Positions 17,422 through 28,200 of a DNA stretch of 64,000 nucleotides are shown piece by piece. Position 1 is the stretch's first letter; each line of letters starts with the position of its first letter. This DNA is from Bacteroidota bacterium. Lineage in GTDB: Bacteria; Bacteroidota; Bacteroidia; Chitinophagales; Chitinophagaceae. The translations under genes and the position numbers were made by a program. The notes beneath the pieces were generated by a model, which was given only the letters and a program-made list of their open reading frames with translations, searched no databases and was not told where the DNA came from. The DNA lies in NCBI GenBank assembly GCA_018267575.1, contig JAFDYF010000056.1:310001-374000 (forward strand). The letters are read 5' to 3'.

Positions 17422-17706
17422 CTTATTGATGTGCAATCTGTGAATTATTCCTATGACAATCAGCGACAGTGTTAAGTTAGATATAAGGTGATTAAACCTC
17501 CTCGGTTTTCAGTAACCGGTTTTATTTTGTAGTCATTCATAACCTTGAGGTTTCAGCGGTCGTTTACGCTTAAGAAAACACTAGTGTGCCCGAATCACAG
17601 CAGTCATCGTTATTGGATTGTTATTCTTCTTGCCTGTTTTCCAAATAGTCTAACTTTATCAAATCTATTTTGAATAGGAAATTTCATCATTCTAAATAGT
17701 TAAGTT
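17422..17706. other. intergenic region between divergent genes
   Basis: Holds upstream signals for eda (minus) and the propeller lipoprotein gene (plus). A TATTTTGAATAG stretch near 17667 is a weak -7 candidate for the latter. Nothing else recognised. Confidence 0.35.
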
Positions 17707-18756
17707 ATGCGAATATTTAAAAATGGCATAAATCGAATATTGACAGTACATTTTTTTATGCTTGCGTTGTTTTTTTCAATTGCTGGATGCTACGCTCAAT
17801 CAGGATCGAATAAATTGTTGTTGGCCCTTTCAAAAAAGGACCATGTATTGGCCATTGTAGATCCGGTTACTTTAACTGTGAAGGCTCGAGTTCCGGTTGG
17901 TGTTGACCCGCATGAGGTGGTTGCATCAGCAGATGGAAAAACAGCTTATGTATCGATCTATGGAGGTGGTAGTCTGCATGAATTAAATGTGATTGACCTG
18001 GTTGCCCAAAAAGCATTGCCTTCCGTTGATACCCGGCCTTTGTTCGGGCCGCATGGCTTGGTGTTTGTAAATGGCAAAGCATGGTTTACTGCCGAAGGCT
18101 CGAAAGCCGTAGGTCGTTACGATCCTGCTACTGGAAAACTTGACTGGAGCATGGGTACTGGCCAGGACCGCACACATATGCTATATGTAACCGAAGATGC
18201 TAAAAATATTTATACTACCAACGTAGCTTCTGGAACAGTGAGCCTTCTTGAAGGCAGACTGGTTCAACCCGGTAAAATGGCACCAGCGGATGCGAAGCCA
18301 CATGAAGTGTGGGAGCAAACCATCATTCCCGTTGCAAAGGGTTCGGAAGGCTTTGATGTTTCCCCAGATGGAAAAGAATTATGGACGGCATCCAGTGATA
18401 ATGGGAATATTTACATCATCGATTTGTTGGGAAAAAAATTGTCGGCAACTATTGATGCTAATGTGATCGGTGCAAACCGTTTGAAGATAACACCAGATGG
18501 GAAGTTGGCATTTATTTCGAGTCTTCGGAATGGTGAGTTAACTATTTATGAGACCAAATCCCGTAAGGAAATAAAACGGTTAAAATTAGGCAAGGGTGCC
18601 GCCGGTATTTTGATGGATCCTAATGGTACAAGGGCTTTTGTTGCCTGTTCTGAAGATAATGATGTGGTGGTGATTGACCTCAAGACATTGGAGATTGAAA
18701 AGCGCTTCAGTGTGGGTGCTGTACCCGATGGTCTCGCATGGGCAATTCGGCCTTGA
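17707..18756 (+). CDS. YVTN-type beta-propeller lipoprotein
   Basis: 349 residues. The N-terminus has a hydrophobic segment ending in SIAGCYAQ, a lipobox with the Cys to be acylated, so the mature protein should be a lipoprotein. The rest is a series of about 40-residue blades: LLLALSKKDHVLAIVDPVT, PHEVVASADGKTAYVS, EGFDVSPDGKELWTASS, NRLKITPDGKLAFISS and VVVIDLKTLEIEKRFSVG, the pattern of YVTN/surface-layer propellers. Such proteins bind ligands or partners; no catalytic residues are evident. It stands alone between non-coding intervals. Confidence 0.88.
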   Translation: MRIFKNGINRILTVHFFMLALFFSIAGCYAQSGSNKLLLALSKKDHVLAIVDPVTLTVKARVPVGVDPHEVVASADGKTAYVSIYGGGSLHELNVIDLVAQKALPSVDTRPLFGPHGLVFVNGKAWFTAEGSKAVGRYDPATGKLDWSMGTGQDRTHMLYVTEDAKNIYTTNVASGTVSLLEGRLVQPGKMAPADAKPHEVWEQTIIPVAKGSEGFDVSPDGKELWTASSDNGNIYIIDLLGKKLSATIDANVIGANRLKITPDGKLAFISSLRNGELTIYETKSRKEIKRLKLGKGAAGILMDPNGTRAFVACSEDNDVVVIDLKTLEIEKRFSVGAVPDGLAWAIRP

Positions 18757-19303
18757 TTTGTTTTTTTGTTACTTTTTTTCATGCAAGCTTTTCGGTTTGC
18801 AAAACCGGTTTGGTTTGATGATATTAACGACGACCCCTAAACGAAAAGGTGGAAGCTATGCATTTATATTACAGGCAATTGTTTCCATAGTACATTTTTC
18901 TACCATATATTTTTTTGTTAAAAAAAATGGGTTTAGGACGATTAAACAATTTGTATTTTTTGCTAATATATGCTAGCCTGCTAGGTTTCAATAAGCTCTT
19001 TGTGTTTTTTGTTTACGCTCGTTTAGCAATTATCAACTCATGTGCATCAACGTTGTTTGGTTGCTATCCCGTTTTTTTTATTTTTGCAAATGATGGAATA
19101 CTAGGATAAATGGTTTTCCAATCATCTTTCTACGCTGTTTTTCTTTTTCCTTATTAACGCAGCATTGAACTGATGTTGATAATAATGTATAAGATTAAAA
19201 ATATCCGAATTTCAAAACAGGTACAATTGGCAGGTTGGCAACAACGGGCATTGTTATTGCACTGCTTTTATTTATTATTAATTCACCTTTTATAGAAAGA
19301 ACC
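18757..19303. other. long non-coding interval, T-rich
   Basis: About 550 bases with many T tracts and no open frame with believable codon use or protein features. A few short open stretches on the plus strand are hydrophobic only because of the T richness and were discounted. It should contain the promoter of the gene at 19304. Confidence 0.5.
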
Positions 19304-19876
19304 ATGAAAAAGAGAAGTATTACAGGTTATGTGCTCATCGTTATTTTTTTTAACCTGATGAGTGTTGCAAGTATCGCCCAGTCGCATAGAAGCTCGGGAC
19401 CTGTTACGCCGGTGAGGGTCGGAAGTTTATTATTTAATGCCGGATTGGGGGTAGGGGCAAATTATCAGGGGGACTATTATAACACTCCTTTTGGCACGAA
19501 GCTCGCGCTTGAATGGGGACTATGGCATGCGGGTCCTGGTACCATTACACTAGGGCCGGAGGTTGGTGGTAGTTTTTCCAATGGAGGCTATTATAACGAT
19601 TATCGGGCAAGTACCATCGTGGTTGCCATGCGTTCTGCTTGGCATTATGGTTGGAAAGTGCCCGGTCTGGATACTTATGGCGGGCTTTCTGCGGGCATTG
19701 GCTTTCATCATTACAATTACCGGAACAACACCGACTATGTGTATAATCAAGCCATTCCGGTATTGGGTGGTTTTATTGGTGCATCTTATTTCATAAGTCC
19801 TACTTTCGGTTTCAATGCAGAAGCAGGGTCTGACATCACTAATTTTCAGGTAGGCATAGTGGTTAAATTGAAATAA
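19304..19876 (+). CDS. hypothetical secreted protein, probable small outer-membrane beta-barrel
   Basis: 190 residues from the ATG at 19304, which follows AGAAAGAACC and begins with Lys-Lys-Arg before a hydrophobic signal segment ending near SIAQ. An in-frame start 23 codons earlier would add a second hydrophobic stretch and is less likely. The mature part alternates Gly, Tyr and hydrophobic residues (LFNAGLGVGANYQGDYY, LGPEVGGSFSNGGYY, YGGLSAGIGFHHYNY) and ends in GIVVKLK, the look of an eight-strand porin-like barrel. The exact family was not recognised. Confidence 0.75.
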   Translation: MKKRSITGYVLIVIFFNLMSVASIAQSHRSSGPVTPVRVGSLLFNAGLGVGANYQGDYYNTPFGTKLALEWGLWHAGPGTITLGPEVGGSFSNGGYYNDYRASTIVVAMRSAWHYGWKVPGLDTYGGLSAGIGFHHYNYRNNTDYVYNQAIPVLGGFIGASYFISPTFGFNAEAGSDITNFQVGIVVKLK

Positions 19877-19983
19877 AGCGAAGGTGAAGGGGTAAAGGAT
19901 AAGAATCTGCTCTTGGCATTTTGTAGCGTCATCATAAAACCCGTCCAGTCACACTTGACCCAACGAAATGTAATGAGCAGATT

Positions 19984-20943
19984 TTATTCAACCCGAAATT
20001 TCACTAACTGGTTTTTATCGATGAGAAAACCAAAATATTGAAATTGAAAAAGAAGCATATTGTTGCCGGCATCAGTGGGCTTTACTTTGCCAGCTTTCAT
20101 TGTAAGGAAATTATTTTTTAGTTCTACCAGTCTTACAGGCTCTGAAATGGGATTATTATGTGATGGGAAAACCTTTTTTAATCGTGGTGCCATTTTAGCA
20201 AGTGTTGTAATACTTTTTTCGTATGCTAAAAGGTATGTTTCTTCTGCAAATAAATATATTGGGCCTTCATAAAATGTATCGCCTGTCCATAGATATCCAT
20301 TTGTACTATCAAACAAAGCAATGGCATCCATAGTGTGACCGGGTACAGCAATTATCTTCAATTTCCTTCCCCCTAAATCAACCTCATCACCATCTTTTAC
20401 AAATTGTGAAATTTCAAATGGATGGATATAATAGTGCGAAGTGTCAAATCCCGGAAGTCTTTGAAGGCATAATGAACCTTTTGTCACTTCATCCTTTATC
20501 GAATCATGATTCCATCCTTCTTTTGCATGCTTTAATGTATAGCTGGTTTTTAAGGCTAAGATGTTTTTGAATTCATAATTGCCTCCTATATGGTCGAAAT
20601 GCGTATGCGAGTTGAGTACCAGTACCGGCAGTTTAGTTAATTGTTTTACCACGGGCGAAATAGAATCTACCCCTATGCCAGTATCAAATAGCAATGCTTT
20701 GTTTTTCCCTAAAATAAGATAAGAAATTACCTCTTCAAAATTGTATGGCTCCACAATGGCTATCACGTTCTGTCCAACACGGTATACCTTGAACCAATTG
20801 CTTTGAACTTTTATTTCAGTCAATTTTTGTAACGACTCCCGATAAGGATGGTTGCACCAATCAGAATCAGTGATTTCGGTAATTTGAGAAATAGCGTTGC
20901 TTGAAGTATAAAGCGATAGAAAAAGAAAGAGAATATATCTCAT
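19984..20943 (-). CDS. secreted metallo-beta-lactamase-fold hydrolase
   Basis: 319 residues with a signal peptide (MRYILFLFLSLYTSSNAIS). The two-metal site is complete: NSHTHFDHIGG (His113, His115, Asp117, His118), PGHTMD, WTGDTFYEG and a distal His in FPSHNNP. This fold covers beta-lactamases, lactonases, glyoxalases and phosphodiesterases; nothing here narrows it to one reaction. Periplasmic location is likely. The sugar porter gene lies upstream on the same strand 126 nt away, but a functional link is not evident. Confidence 0.88.
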   Translation of the reverse strand: MRYILFLFLSLYTSSNAISQITEITDSDWCNHPYRESLQKLTEIKVQSNWFKVYRVGQNVIAIVEPYNFEEVISYLILGKNKALLFDTGIGVDSISPVVKQLTKLPVLVLNSHTHFDHIGGNYEFKNILALKTSYTLKHAKEGWNHDSIKDEVTKGSLCLQRLPGFDTSHYYIHPFEISQFVKDGDEVDLGGRKLKIIAVPGHTMDAIALFDSTNGYLWTGDTFYEGPIYLFAEETYLLAYEKSITTLAKMAPRLKKVFPSHNNPISEPVRLVELKNNFLTMKAGKVKPTDAGNNMLLFQFQYFGFLIDKNQLVKFRVE

Positions 20944-21069
20944 GTTTATAAATAGGGTATTTAAAATGCTTTTCGCTTTTACATCAATACTTTCTGTCGG
21001 AGTAAATTTACTGATAACAGTTGTGTTGCCGCCATCACAATAATCATACTTTATCTAACACTAATAATC

Positions 21070-22389
21070 CTATTCAATCTTTAAAAATTTCTGTATTTCC
21101 TCTAAGGATTTGCCCTTTGTTTCCGGAAGGAATTTGACCACAAAAATCAAGTGCAGCAGCATCATGGCACTATAAAAAACAAAGGAGTAAAATCCGCCTT
21201 TGGGGCTTCCTTCCACAATGATGGGGAAGGTCCAGGAGATAATCGCTGCCATGATCCAGTGCGTGAAACTTCCTAATGAACCACCTTGCGAGCGGACCGA
21301 ATTGGGGAATATTTCAGAAATAAATACCCATATCACGGCTCCTTGCGAAAAACCAAAGAAGGCGATAAAACCAATCAGGTATACCAGCACCAGACTATTG
21401 CCAGATACACTGCTGTTGAAAGCATAAGCAGTAAGCCCTAAAAATATGATCATGCCAATAGAGCCGATCACTAACAAGGTCTTTCTTCCAAAGCGATCGA
21501 TAAAGGACATAGCGAGTATCGTGAACAATAGGTTGGCAGCACCTATATATACGGGTTGCAGGTAGGCATGTGCTTTATCGAAACCCGCCATTTCGAAAAT
21601 GCGGGGCGCATAGTATAGTATTGCATTGATGCCCGATAATTGGTTGAACATGGCCAGCATCACCGCAAAAAAAATGGGCTTTCGGTATTTGCCATTGAAT
21701 AGGCTATCCTTGGTGCCCGACTTTGAAAGGGCATGCTCTTCGCGGATGAGTCGGGCTGCATCATGTTCCCCAGTCCTTGCAAATATGGCTTCCGCTTCCT
21801 CATCGCGGTTATTGAGCACCAGCCAACGTGGACTTTCAGGTATGCTGCGCAATAAAATGGCAAACAAGCCAGCAGGTACTACCATCACTCCCAACATCCA
21901 TCTCCATGAATCTTCACCCGCACCCACAAATAAAAAGTTGGTTATATAAGCAATGAAAATACCAGCTACAATATTCAATTGGAATGATCCGGCTAACCGG
22001 CCTCGTTGATGTGCCGGGGAGATTTCGGATATGTACATCGGCCCTACCACTGAGGAAGCACCCACTGCAATGCCACCGATAAAACGGAAACTAACAAAAA
22101 GCACCCATATAGAAGATACGGTACAACCAATTGCCGAGATCAGATATAATATGGCAATGGCCATTAACACTTTTTTACGGCCGTAGATTTGTGCGGGGAT
22201 GCCTGCGATAATGGAACCCAATACCGTGCCGATAAGGCTAGCTGCTACGGTGAACCCTTGCCAGAAAGAATTGAGGTGCCATAATGCCTGAATGGTTTTT
22301 TCTGCCCCAGAAATAACAGCGGTCTCGAAACCAAATAAAAATCCTCCAAGTGCTGCGATCAGTGCAATGCGAACGGGGTATGAAAGCAT
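21070..22389 (-). CDS. MFS sugar porter (sugar:H+ symporter, XylE/GalP type)
   Basis: 439 residues, twelve predicted membrane helices. Sugar-porter motifs are clear: GFETAVISGAEKTI in helix 1, GRKKVLMA between helices 2 and 3, RFIGGIAVGASSVVGPMYISEISPAHQRGRLAG split around the first inner loop, PESPRWLV before the central loop, DRFGRKTLL between helices 8 and 9, and the C-terminal FLPETKGKSLEEIQ. The substrate is probably a hexose or pentose. The gene is followed by an MBL-fold hydrolase on the same strand. No regulator is adjacent. Confidence 0.93.
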   Translation of the reverse strand: MLSYPVRIALIAALGGFLFGFETAVISGAEKTIQALWHLNSFWQGFTVAASLIGTVLGSIIAGIPAQIYGRKKVLMAIAILYLISAIGCTVSSIWVLFVSFRFIGGIAVGASSVVGPMYISEISPAHQRGRLAGSFQLNIVAGIFIAYITNFLFVGAGEDSWRWMLGVMVVPAGLFAILLRSIPESPRWLVLNNRDEEAEAIFARTGEHDAARLIREEHALSKSGTKDSLFNGKYRKPIFFAVMLAMFNQLSGINAILYYAPRIFEMAGFDKAHAYLQPVYIGAANLLFTILAMSFIDRFGRKTLLVIGSIGMIIFLGLTAYAFNSSVSGNSLVLVYLIGFIAFFGFSQGAVIWVFISEIFPNSVRSQGGSLGSFTHWIMAAIISWTFPIIVEGSPKGGFYSFVFYSAMMLLHLIFVVKFLPETKGKSLEEIQKFLKIE

Positions 22390-22589
22390 ATCGTTGTTTT
22401 TAGTTTTCGGTTTATCTGTTAATGGGATACTATGTATGTCTGATGTTTAGGCAAACAAATATCAGTGAAAATAATAATTTGTAGCAATCATTTTTTATGC
22501 CATGGCAAGTACTTGCAAAAACTAAAGCTATTGTTTCAGTTCACCTTTGGCTCTTGTTCCAGTGCATATATGAAATTGGGGAAAAAACA

Positions 22590-22622
22590 TTGAATAGTCC
22601 AATTTTTACTGCCCTATATTTG
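22590..22622 (+). promoter_or_regulatory. Bacteroidota-type promoter upstream of the heme-oxygenase-fold gene
   Basis: TATATTTG at 22615-22622 matches TAnnTTTG exactly, and TTG at 22590-22592 sits 22 nt before it as a -33 element. Transcription would start near 22629, about 14 nt before the ATG. Confidence 0.6.
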
Positions 22623-22642
22623 TTGCTCCTAAAAATAAATCT

Positions 22643-23227
22643 ATGAGCAAAAAATTATCGGAAAGTCTGGAGCAATACCATTTGCTTCAGCACCCATTTT
22701 ATCTGGCTTGGAATGAGGGCAAGCTTTCTCGTGCCCATCTTGCATTGTATGCTGGCGAATACGGATCATTTATTAATTTGATCAGTAAAGGTTGGCAACA
22801 AGTAGGCGAAACAGCTATTGCAAAGGAAGAGACTGAGCATTTTGTAATTTGGCAGGATTTCGCGTCCAGCATTGGATCGAAAGCTATCGGTGCCTGCCTC
22901 CCCGCAGTTAAGCAGTTGGTAAGCACCACAGAAGCCAACTATCAAACCTATGCGGGTGCGTTGGGAGCCCTCTATGCTTTTGAAGCACAGCAGCCCGGCA
23001 CTACCAGTTCCAAGCTTGTAGGACTGCGTAAGCATTATGGTAGCTGGAATGCAGATGAAACTTATTTCGAGATCCATGCAAATGATTTTGAAGAGCCTGC
23101 TTTGCTCTTGGATAAAATCAACCAACTAAATGAAACAGACCGTGCTGCGGCTCTTGCTGCTTGCGAGTCAACCTGCAAAGCTTTATGGGATGCACTGAGT
23201 GGTATTATGGATGCTCAATTGAATTGA
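22643..23227 (+). CDS. heme-oxygenase-fold protein (TenA/PqqC/CADD-like superfamily)
   Basis: 194 residues, all helical in character. The opening HPFYLAWNEGKLSRAHLALYAGEYGSF, split here over two helices, is typical of the TenA/PqqC/diiron-oxidase superfamily, and a later EETEHFVIWQDFASSIG and LYAFEAQQPG, then YFEIHANDFEE, fall where that superfamily places its ligand helices. The spacing around the last His (His, then Asp at +3, Glu at +5 and +6) differs from the His-x3-Asp-x2-His seen in diiron members, so metal binding is uncertain. It is monocistronic with its own promoter. I cannot assign a substrate; neither thiamin nor PQQ genes are nearby. Confidence 0.75.
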   Translation: MSKKLSESLEQYHLLQHPFYLAWNEGKLSRAHLALYAGEYGSFINLISKGWQQVGETAIAKEETEHFVIWQDFASSIGSKAIGACLPAVKQLVSTTEANYQTYAGALGALYAFEAQQPGTTSSKLVGLRKHYGSWNADETYFEIHANDFEEPALLLDKINQLNETDRAAALAACESTCKALWDALSGIMDAQLN

Positions 23228-23324
23228 TATTATCGAAGGCTTAAGTGGTGGCGGTGGGTGATGTTTTTATACATGGTTTAAACATCATTCGTTGATCGTC
23301 AGACTTAAGCCTTTGTTTATGGTT

Positions 23325-24167
23325 TTATCTGCTAAAACTATATTCATATTCTATTTTCCCCAACATCTGTCTTTGCTTGCTGAAGCAGGTTTCCTTTGTT
23401 CTGAGCCCCGCATCGTTATATTGGTAAACCCAAGTGTTATAATCTGAACTTCCTTCCTGCACAAAAATCATGGAACTCAATTGGTGGACTTCATTATAGG
23501 TGAATATATAAATCGGTAATAGTTTTCTTGCTTTATCGTTGTATCGTACAATATCGGTTAGTTGGTTGTTGTCATCATAGTAATAATAAGTAAACGGAGC
23601 TTCTATTTTCTTGTGTATTGTATGTTCTTCTACAATATTCCCTTTTTCATCTTTTACAAAATAGGTATAGCTGGTATCCGTGGCATTTTTTACAATCAGC
23701 AAACTGTCTGGCTTTCCATCCTGGTCATATTTCCAAAAATGTTGTTCCATACTTTCTATGTTATCGATGGTTTCCGAAGAGCTGTTGTTGACCTCTATAA
23801 TCTGCCCGTTGCGGTTAAAGCGGTATTCGGTAATGCTCCGGTAGCCCTTACTGGTATCGGTCGTTTTTATCGGCTGTCCATTGGCGTTATATTGTGTGGT
23901 AATGGTGGCTTCTCTCGTCAAGTCCGATTTAGTATAAGTGGCTATTTGTGAAAAATCACTTTTCACGATTTGGTAGCATTCAAAATGCTCGGTAGGCTTA
24001 TTGTCGCTCTCAAAGCTGAGCACATTCACCGATTTCACTCTGTTCTGCTTGTATAGTTTCCATTTGTCCGCCACTTGTTTTTCCGTAATGATATCCTGAT
24101 AATAGTATTGCGCCAATACGGGTCTGGTCAGGTAAAGTAGAAAAACAAAAATCTTGAATGCCTTCAT
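23325..24167 (-). CDS. secreted hypothetical protein with YD-like repeats
   Basis: 280 residues with a signal peptide (MKAFKIFVFLLYLTRPVLAQ). The mature part repeats a Tyr/Asn/Asp-rich unit: TQYNANGQPIKT, EYRFNRNGQIIEV, WKYDQDGKPDSL, YYYDDNNQLTDIVRYN and YQYNDAGLRTKET, resembling Rhs/YD repeats that form beta-ribbons. No toxin or processing domain follows, and the length is far below Rhs proteins, so this is more likely a small surface or periplasmic beta protein. Function unknown. Neighbours give no clue. Confidence 0.8.
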   Translation of the reverse strand: MKAFKIFVFLLYLTRPVLAQYYYQDIITEKQVADKWKLYKQNRVKSVNVLSFESDNKPTEHFECYQIVKSDFSQIATYTKSDLTREATITTQYNANGQPIKTTDTSKGYRSITEYRFNRNGQIIEVNNSSSETIDNIESMEQHFWKYDQDGKPDSLLIVKNATDTSYTYFVKDEKGNIVEEHTIHKKIEAPFTYYYYDDNNQLTDIVRYNDKARKLLPIYIFTYNEVHQLSSMIFVQEGSSDYNTWVYQYNDAGLRTKETCFSKQRQMLGKIEYEYSFSR

Positions 24168-24523
24168 ATGATGTATTTGCTGGGTACAAAAGTAAACCCT
24201 CGGTCATGAACGAAAAAATAGCATTTGTGATTGTTTGGAATACCTTCATTTTTGACATCCCTTCTTTATTTGAATTCACTGCTGGGCATATTATTTAGGG
24301 TATGTTCCTTATTTTTAATTAAAATTGCTGTTGTGTTTTATGAATAGGAAAGAATCAAAAAAGAAATGACTGAATTACAAAGCTGAGCTTATTGACGGGT
24401 ATTGCATGTTTGCAGTGGGCAAAACCTGCGTTCTAAAACTTATTATCGTTAGCTTTTATGGTTTATGATTACTTTAATCTTATGATCCTGTCTATTGTTT
24501 CAACTATTTCAATATAAAATAAC
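24168..24523. other. intergenic region, nothing recognised
   Basis: About 355 AT-rich bases between divergent genes. It must contain promoters for both sides, but no exact TAnnTTTG element was identified. Confidence 0.4.
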
Positions 24524-25291
24524 ATGAATGATACCAATCCCTCTTTTAACCGCCTGATGGGAATTATGGATGAGTTGAGGGAAAAATGTCCTTGGGATAA
24601 AAAGCAAACCATCCAAACGCTCCGCACCCTTACCATTGAAGAAATGTATGAGTTGGCCGATGCCATTACAGAGGAGGATTGGGCAGGGATCAAAGAAGAA
24701 CTGGGCGATCTGCTTTTACATATTGTGTTCTATGCTAAAATCGGAAAGGAACAGAACCGCTTTACCATGGATGAAGTGATCAACCAGATATGCGATAAAC
24801 TGATTTCTCGACACCCCCATATTTATGGGGATATAAAAGTGAATGATGAGGAAGATGTGAAAAGGAATTGGGAAAACCTTAAATTGAAAGAGGGCAAGAC
24901 TTCTGTGTTGGGCGGGGTGCCCGTTTCCCTGCCGGCAACGGTAAAGGCAATACGCCTACAGGAAAAGGCAGCCCAAGTAAAGTTTGAGTGGGAAAACAAG
25001 GAACAGGTATGGGATAAAGTGGAAGAAGAGATAAGGGAGTTGAAAGAGGCAGAACAGTTGAACGATGCAGATAAAATAGAGGAGGAATTTGGCGACCTCG
25101 TTTTTTCACTGATCAATTATGCACGGTTTTTGCGTGTAGATGCCGAGAACGCGTTGGAACGTACCAATAGAAAGTTCAAAACCCGATTTATGCAAATGGA
25201 AAAAGAAGCGATTACGCAGGGCAAGCGCCTTTCGGATTTAAGCCTTTCGGAGATGGATGCGATGTGGGACTCGATTAAAAAGAAAAAATAG
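24524..25291 (+). CDS. mazG: nucleoside triphosphate pyrophosphohydrolase MazG
   Basis: 255 residues. MazG hydrolyses NTPs and dNTPs to monophosphates and pyrophosphate, cleaning the nucleotide pool. The first MazG domain has RLMGIMDELREKCPWDKKQT and the metal-binding EELGDLLLHIVFYAKI; the second has ELKEAEQLNDADKIEEEFGD and FSLINYARFLRVDAENAL, so both halves keep the ExxE...ExxD pattern. C-terminal LSEMDAMWDSIKKKK is typical. The histidine kinase gene begins 5 nt after its stop, so the two are translationally close. Confidence 0.95.
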   Translation: MNDTNPSFNRLMGIMDELREKCPWDKKQTIQTLRTLTIEEMYELADAITEEDWAGIKEELGDLLLHIVFYAKIGKEQNRFTMDEVINQICDKLISRHPHIYGDIKVNDEEDVKRNWENLKLKEGKTSVLGGVPVSLPATVKAIRLQEKAAQVKFEWENKEQVWDKVEEEIRELKEAEQLNDADKIEEEFGDLVFSLINYARFLRVDAENALERTNRKFKTRFMQMEKEAITQGKRLSDLSLSEMDAMWDSIKKKK

Positions 25292-25296
25292 CAGGA

Positions 25297-28200
25297 TTGA
25301 AGCAATTTTTAAAAAACTTTTTACAGCGAAATTTTTATCTCATCTTGGCAGCCTTTCTGCTGTTTGCAGGAGGTTATTCCATCAATTTTCTTTTAGGGAG
25401 CAATTATTCGGATAGCTATTGGAAAAATGCAGTGCAGGGTTTTTTGCAGGAGCGGGAAAAGGATTTTGTGAAAGTCTCAAAAAATGACGAGCTGATCCAA
25501 AAGCTAAAAAATCAGGATTACAATGCCTCGCAAATGGAGGCTTTGTCAAAAAAGAAATATAGCTTCCTGCTTTATGAAAAAGATAGCACTGCCCTTGTTG
25601 TAAAATTCTGGAATAGCCAGCAATTGCTTCCTCCGGACAGCTTGCTACACATGAAGGATGGCAACTATTTTTTTTCTCTTGAAAATGGTCAGTATGAATT
25701 TGTGAAAAGAACCTTGGGCGGAACGAGCGAGGGTCTGGTGGCCATTGGGTTGATACCTGTACGTTTGCAATACTATATAGCTATCTCTGGTCTCAAGCCT
25801 GAGTTTGTGAATTATCCTGAAGCTGAAAACCGCTTTCACATAACATCACATCCTGCCCAGTTTTCTGTAAAAAGTTATTTTGGGAATACTGCTTTTTACT
25901 TGGAAAAAAAAGATCGGTCCAGCGTAACCAATAATAATTGGTTGTCGCACATATTCATCCTACTGGCTGTTATATTGTTGCTTGCGGTGATACACAATAT
26001 GGCGCACAATATGTCCGAACATTTTGGGCCACTGAACGGGATTGCCTTTCTGGTTTTGGTTGTTTTTCTGCTTCGTTTGACCATCTATCAGTTCCCATCG
26101 CTTTTCAGGCTGCGGCAATTTGAATTATTTTCACCCACCATTTATAGTTCGAGTTTTGTATTGAGCTCCTTGGGCGATTTGCTCATCAACTCGCTTTTGC
26201 TTTGTTGGATCGTGTTGTTCATTAAACAAGAGATTGGTGGGTTTCGACTGACATCCTTCCGTAACAAATGGAAACAATGGTCTCTGGTCTTGCTGATGCT
26301 TATCGCGCTACTCTTGATTACCTATTTTTATACCAATGTAATCTTGAGTTTGGTGGCCGATGCCCGGATTTCTTTTAGTGTTACCAATTTTTTTAGTCTG
26401 AACGAATATAGTTTTATTGGGTTTCTTGTATTGGCCACCTTGGCACTAAGTTATTTTTTTATTACCCAGGTCCTTTTGCATATCATCAGCCAGTTGGTGG
26501 ATTTCAACGATTTCATGGTATACATCATAGTGGCTTTTTTGGGTCTGTTATTGCTTACGTTTATCGTAAAAAGCCCTGATCTGGTTTCATTGGATGTGAT
26601 TGTGCTGATTTGGCTCTTGTTATATATCTGGCTGTTGCAGCGCAAGCTTTTTTCAAACCTGAACATGCGCCTGAACGTTTCGGAAGTACTTTTCTGGCTA
26701 TTTGTTTTTTCTGCATCTATTTCCAGCATTATTTTCTTTGCCAATAAAAAAATTGAAATAGCACAACGAATCCGCACGGCCGATCGGCTGGCCCAGCAAG
26801 CAGACCCATCGAGTGAGCGGGTATTCAGTATTGCACTCGCTTATATCGATAATGACTTTCTTTCTGCGAATTTTCACCGTTTTCAGGATAAGGCAGAAAA
26901 TGAAGCGCTGAAGGATAGCCTGATCAACAGCAGCTATAGTACTTATCGAACCAAGTACGATATGAAGATTTTCACTTACGATTCTGCGGAAAAACCCTTG
27001 TTCAATGCCCGTGGCGCTTCCTACGATACCCTGAATACGATTTATAATATCCAAGGAAAGCCGACCGGACTTGCCGGCTTGCATTACTATGAAAAATCTT
27101 TTGACAAGTATACCTATATCTATAAAAAGAAAATAACTGATACCGCATCCAAAGTACTGGGTTATATGTACATACTCTCCGATTTGAAGGATGACAAGAA
27201 TGATGAACTAAGTCCAGAATTGTTCAATCAACAGAAACGGGAATTTTTTCCCGAATATTCACCTGAGTATTCCTATGCGGTGTATGATAAGAATGAGTTG
27301 GTGGATTATGGCAACAACTATCCCTTTCCTTCATTTTTAACGACCAGTCAATTTCCCAAGTTAGACTATGAAAGGCGCAGGAATGGATCTTATGAGGAAT
27401 TGTGGCACAGGGTAACCGATGATAAGATTGTAGTGATTGCCAAAAAGGATAATTCTTTGTTGGAATCCGTAACCCTTTTTGCCTACCTCTTTACTTCCTT
27501 TATAATTTTATTGGCACTTGTGCGCATTGTATCCTTATTGATTGCTACCCGGCTGCACCTGAGCCGAATCAGGCCCTATATGCGTTTAAACATACGCACC
27601 CAGATTCACGCTACCATTATATCTATCAGTTTGTTTTCTTTTCTGGTGATTGGTACGGCAACGATTTTTTTCTTCATCGACCGTTACGAAAGAAATAATC
27701 AAAACAGACTTAGTGAAGCTATCCGGATTGCCGCGAAAGAATTGGAGGAAAAGTTGCCCAGCCCAATTGTAAAAGATTCCCTGCTCAAATTCGGAATCAG
27801 GCCCGACGAGCGTTTTGAAACTTTGCTCAAGAATTTTTCGGAAATACATGGTGTAGCACTGAACCTCTATAATTTGAATGGCAATTTGGAACTTTCCACC
27901 AATCCCTTTGTGTATGATAAAGGAGTGTTGAGCAAGAAAATGGATCCCGTTGCCTATTATAATCTTCACTTGAAAAATGCGGTAGAGTTTTTCAATAAGG
28001 AGCAAATGGCCAAAATCTCCTATCTCAGTATTTATTGCCCCTTGCGCGACCTAAAAGGGAACACCTATGCCTATCTGAATATACCTTCCTTCACCACTCA
28101 GGACGAATTGAAGCAAGAAATATCCAATTTTCTGGAGGCTATTGTGATCCTGAATGCATTTATATTTTTGGTGGCAGGGGCAATTGCGCTCTTTCTTACC

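Noticed and set aside
18915..19109. Short hydrophobic open frame in the interval before the barrel-like gene
   Set aside because: Its hydrophobicity comes from T-tract codons; no start context or conserved pattern.
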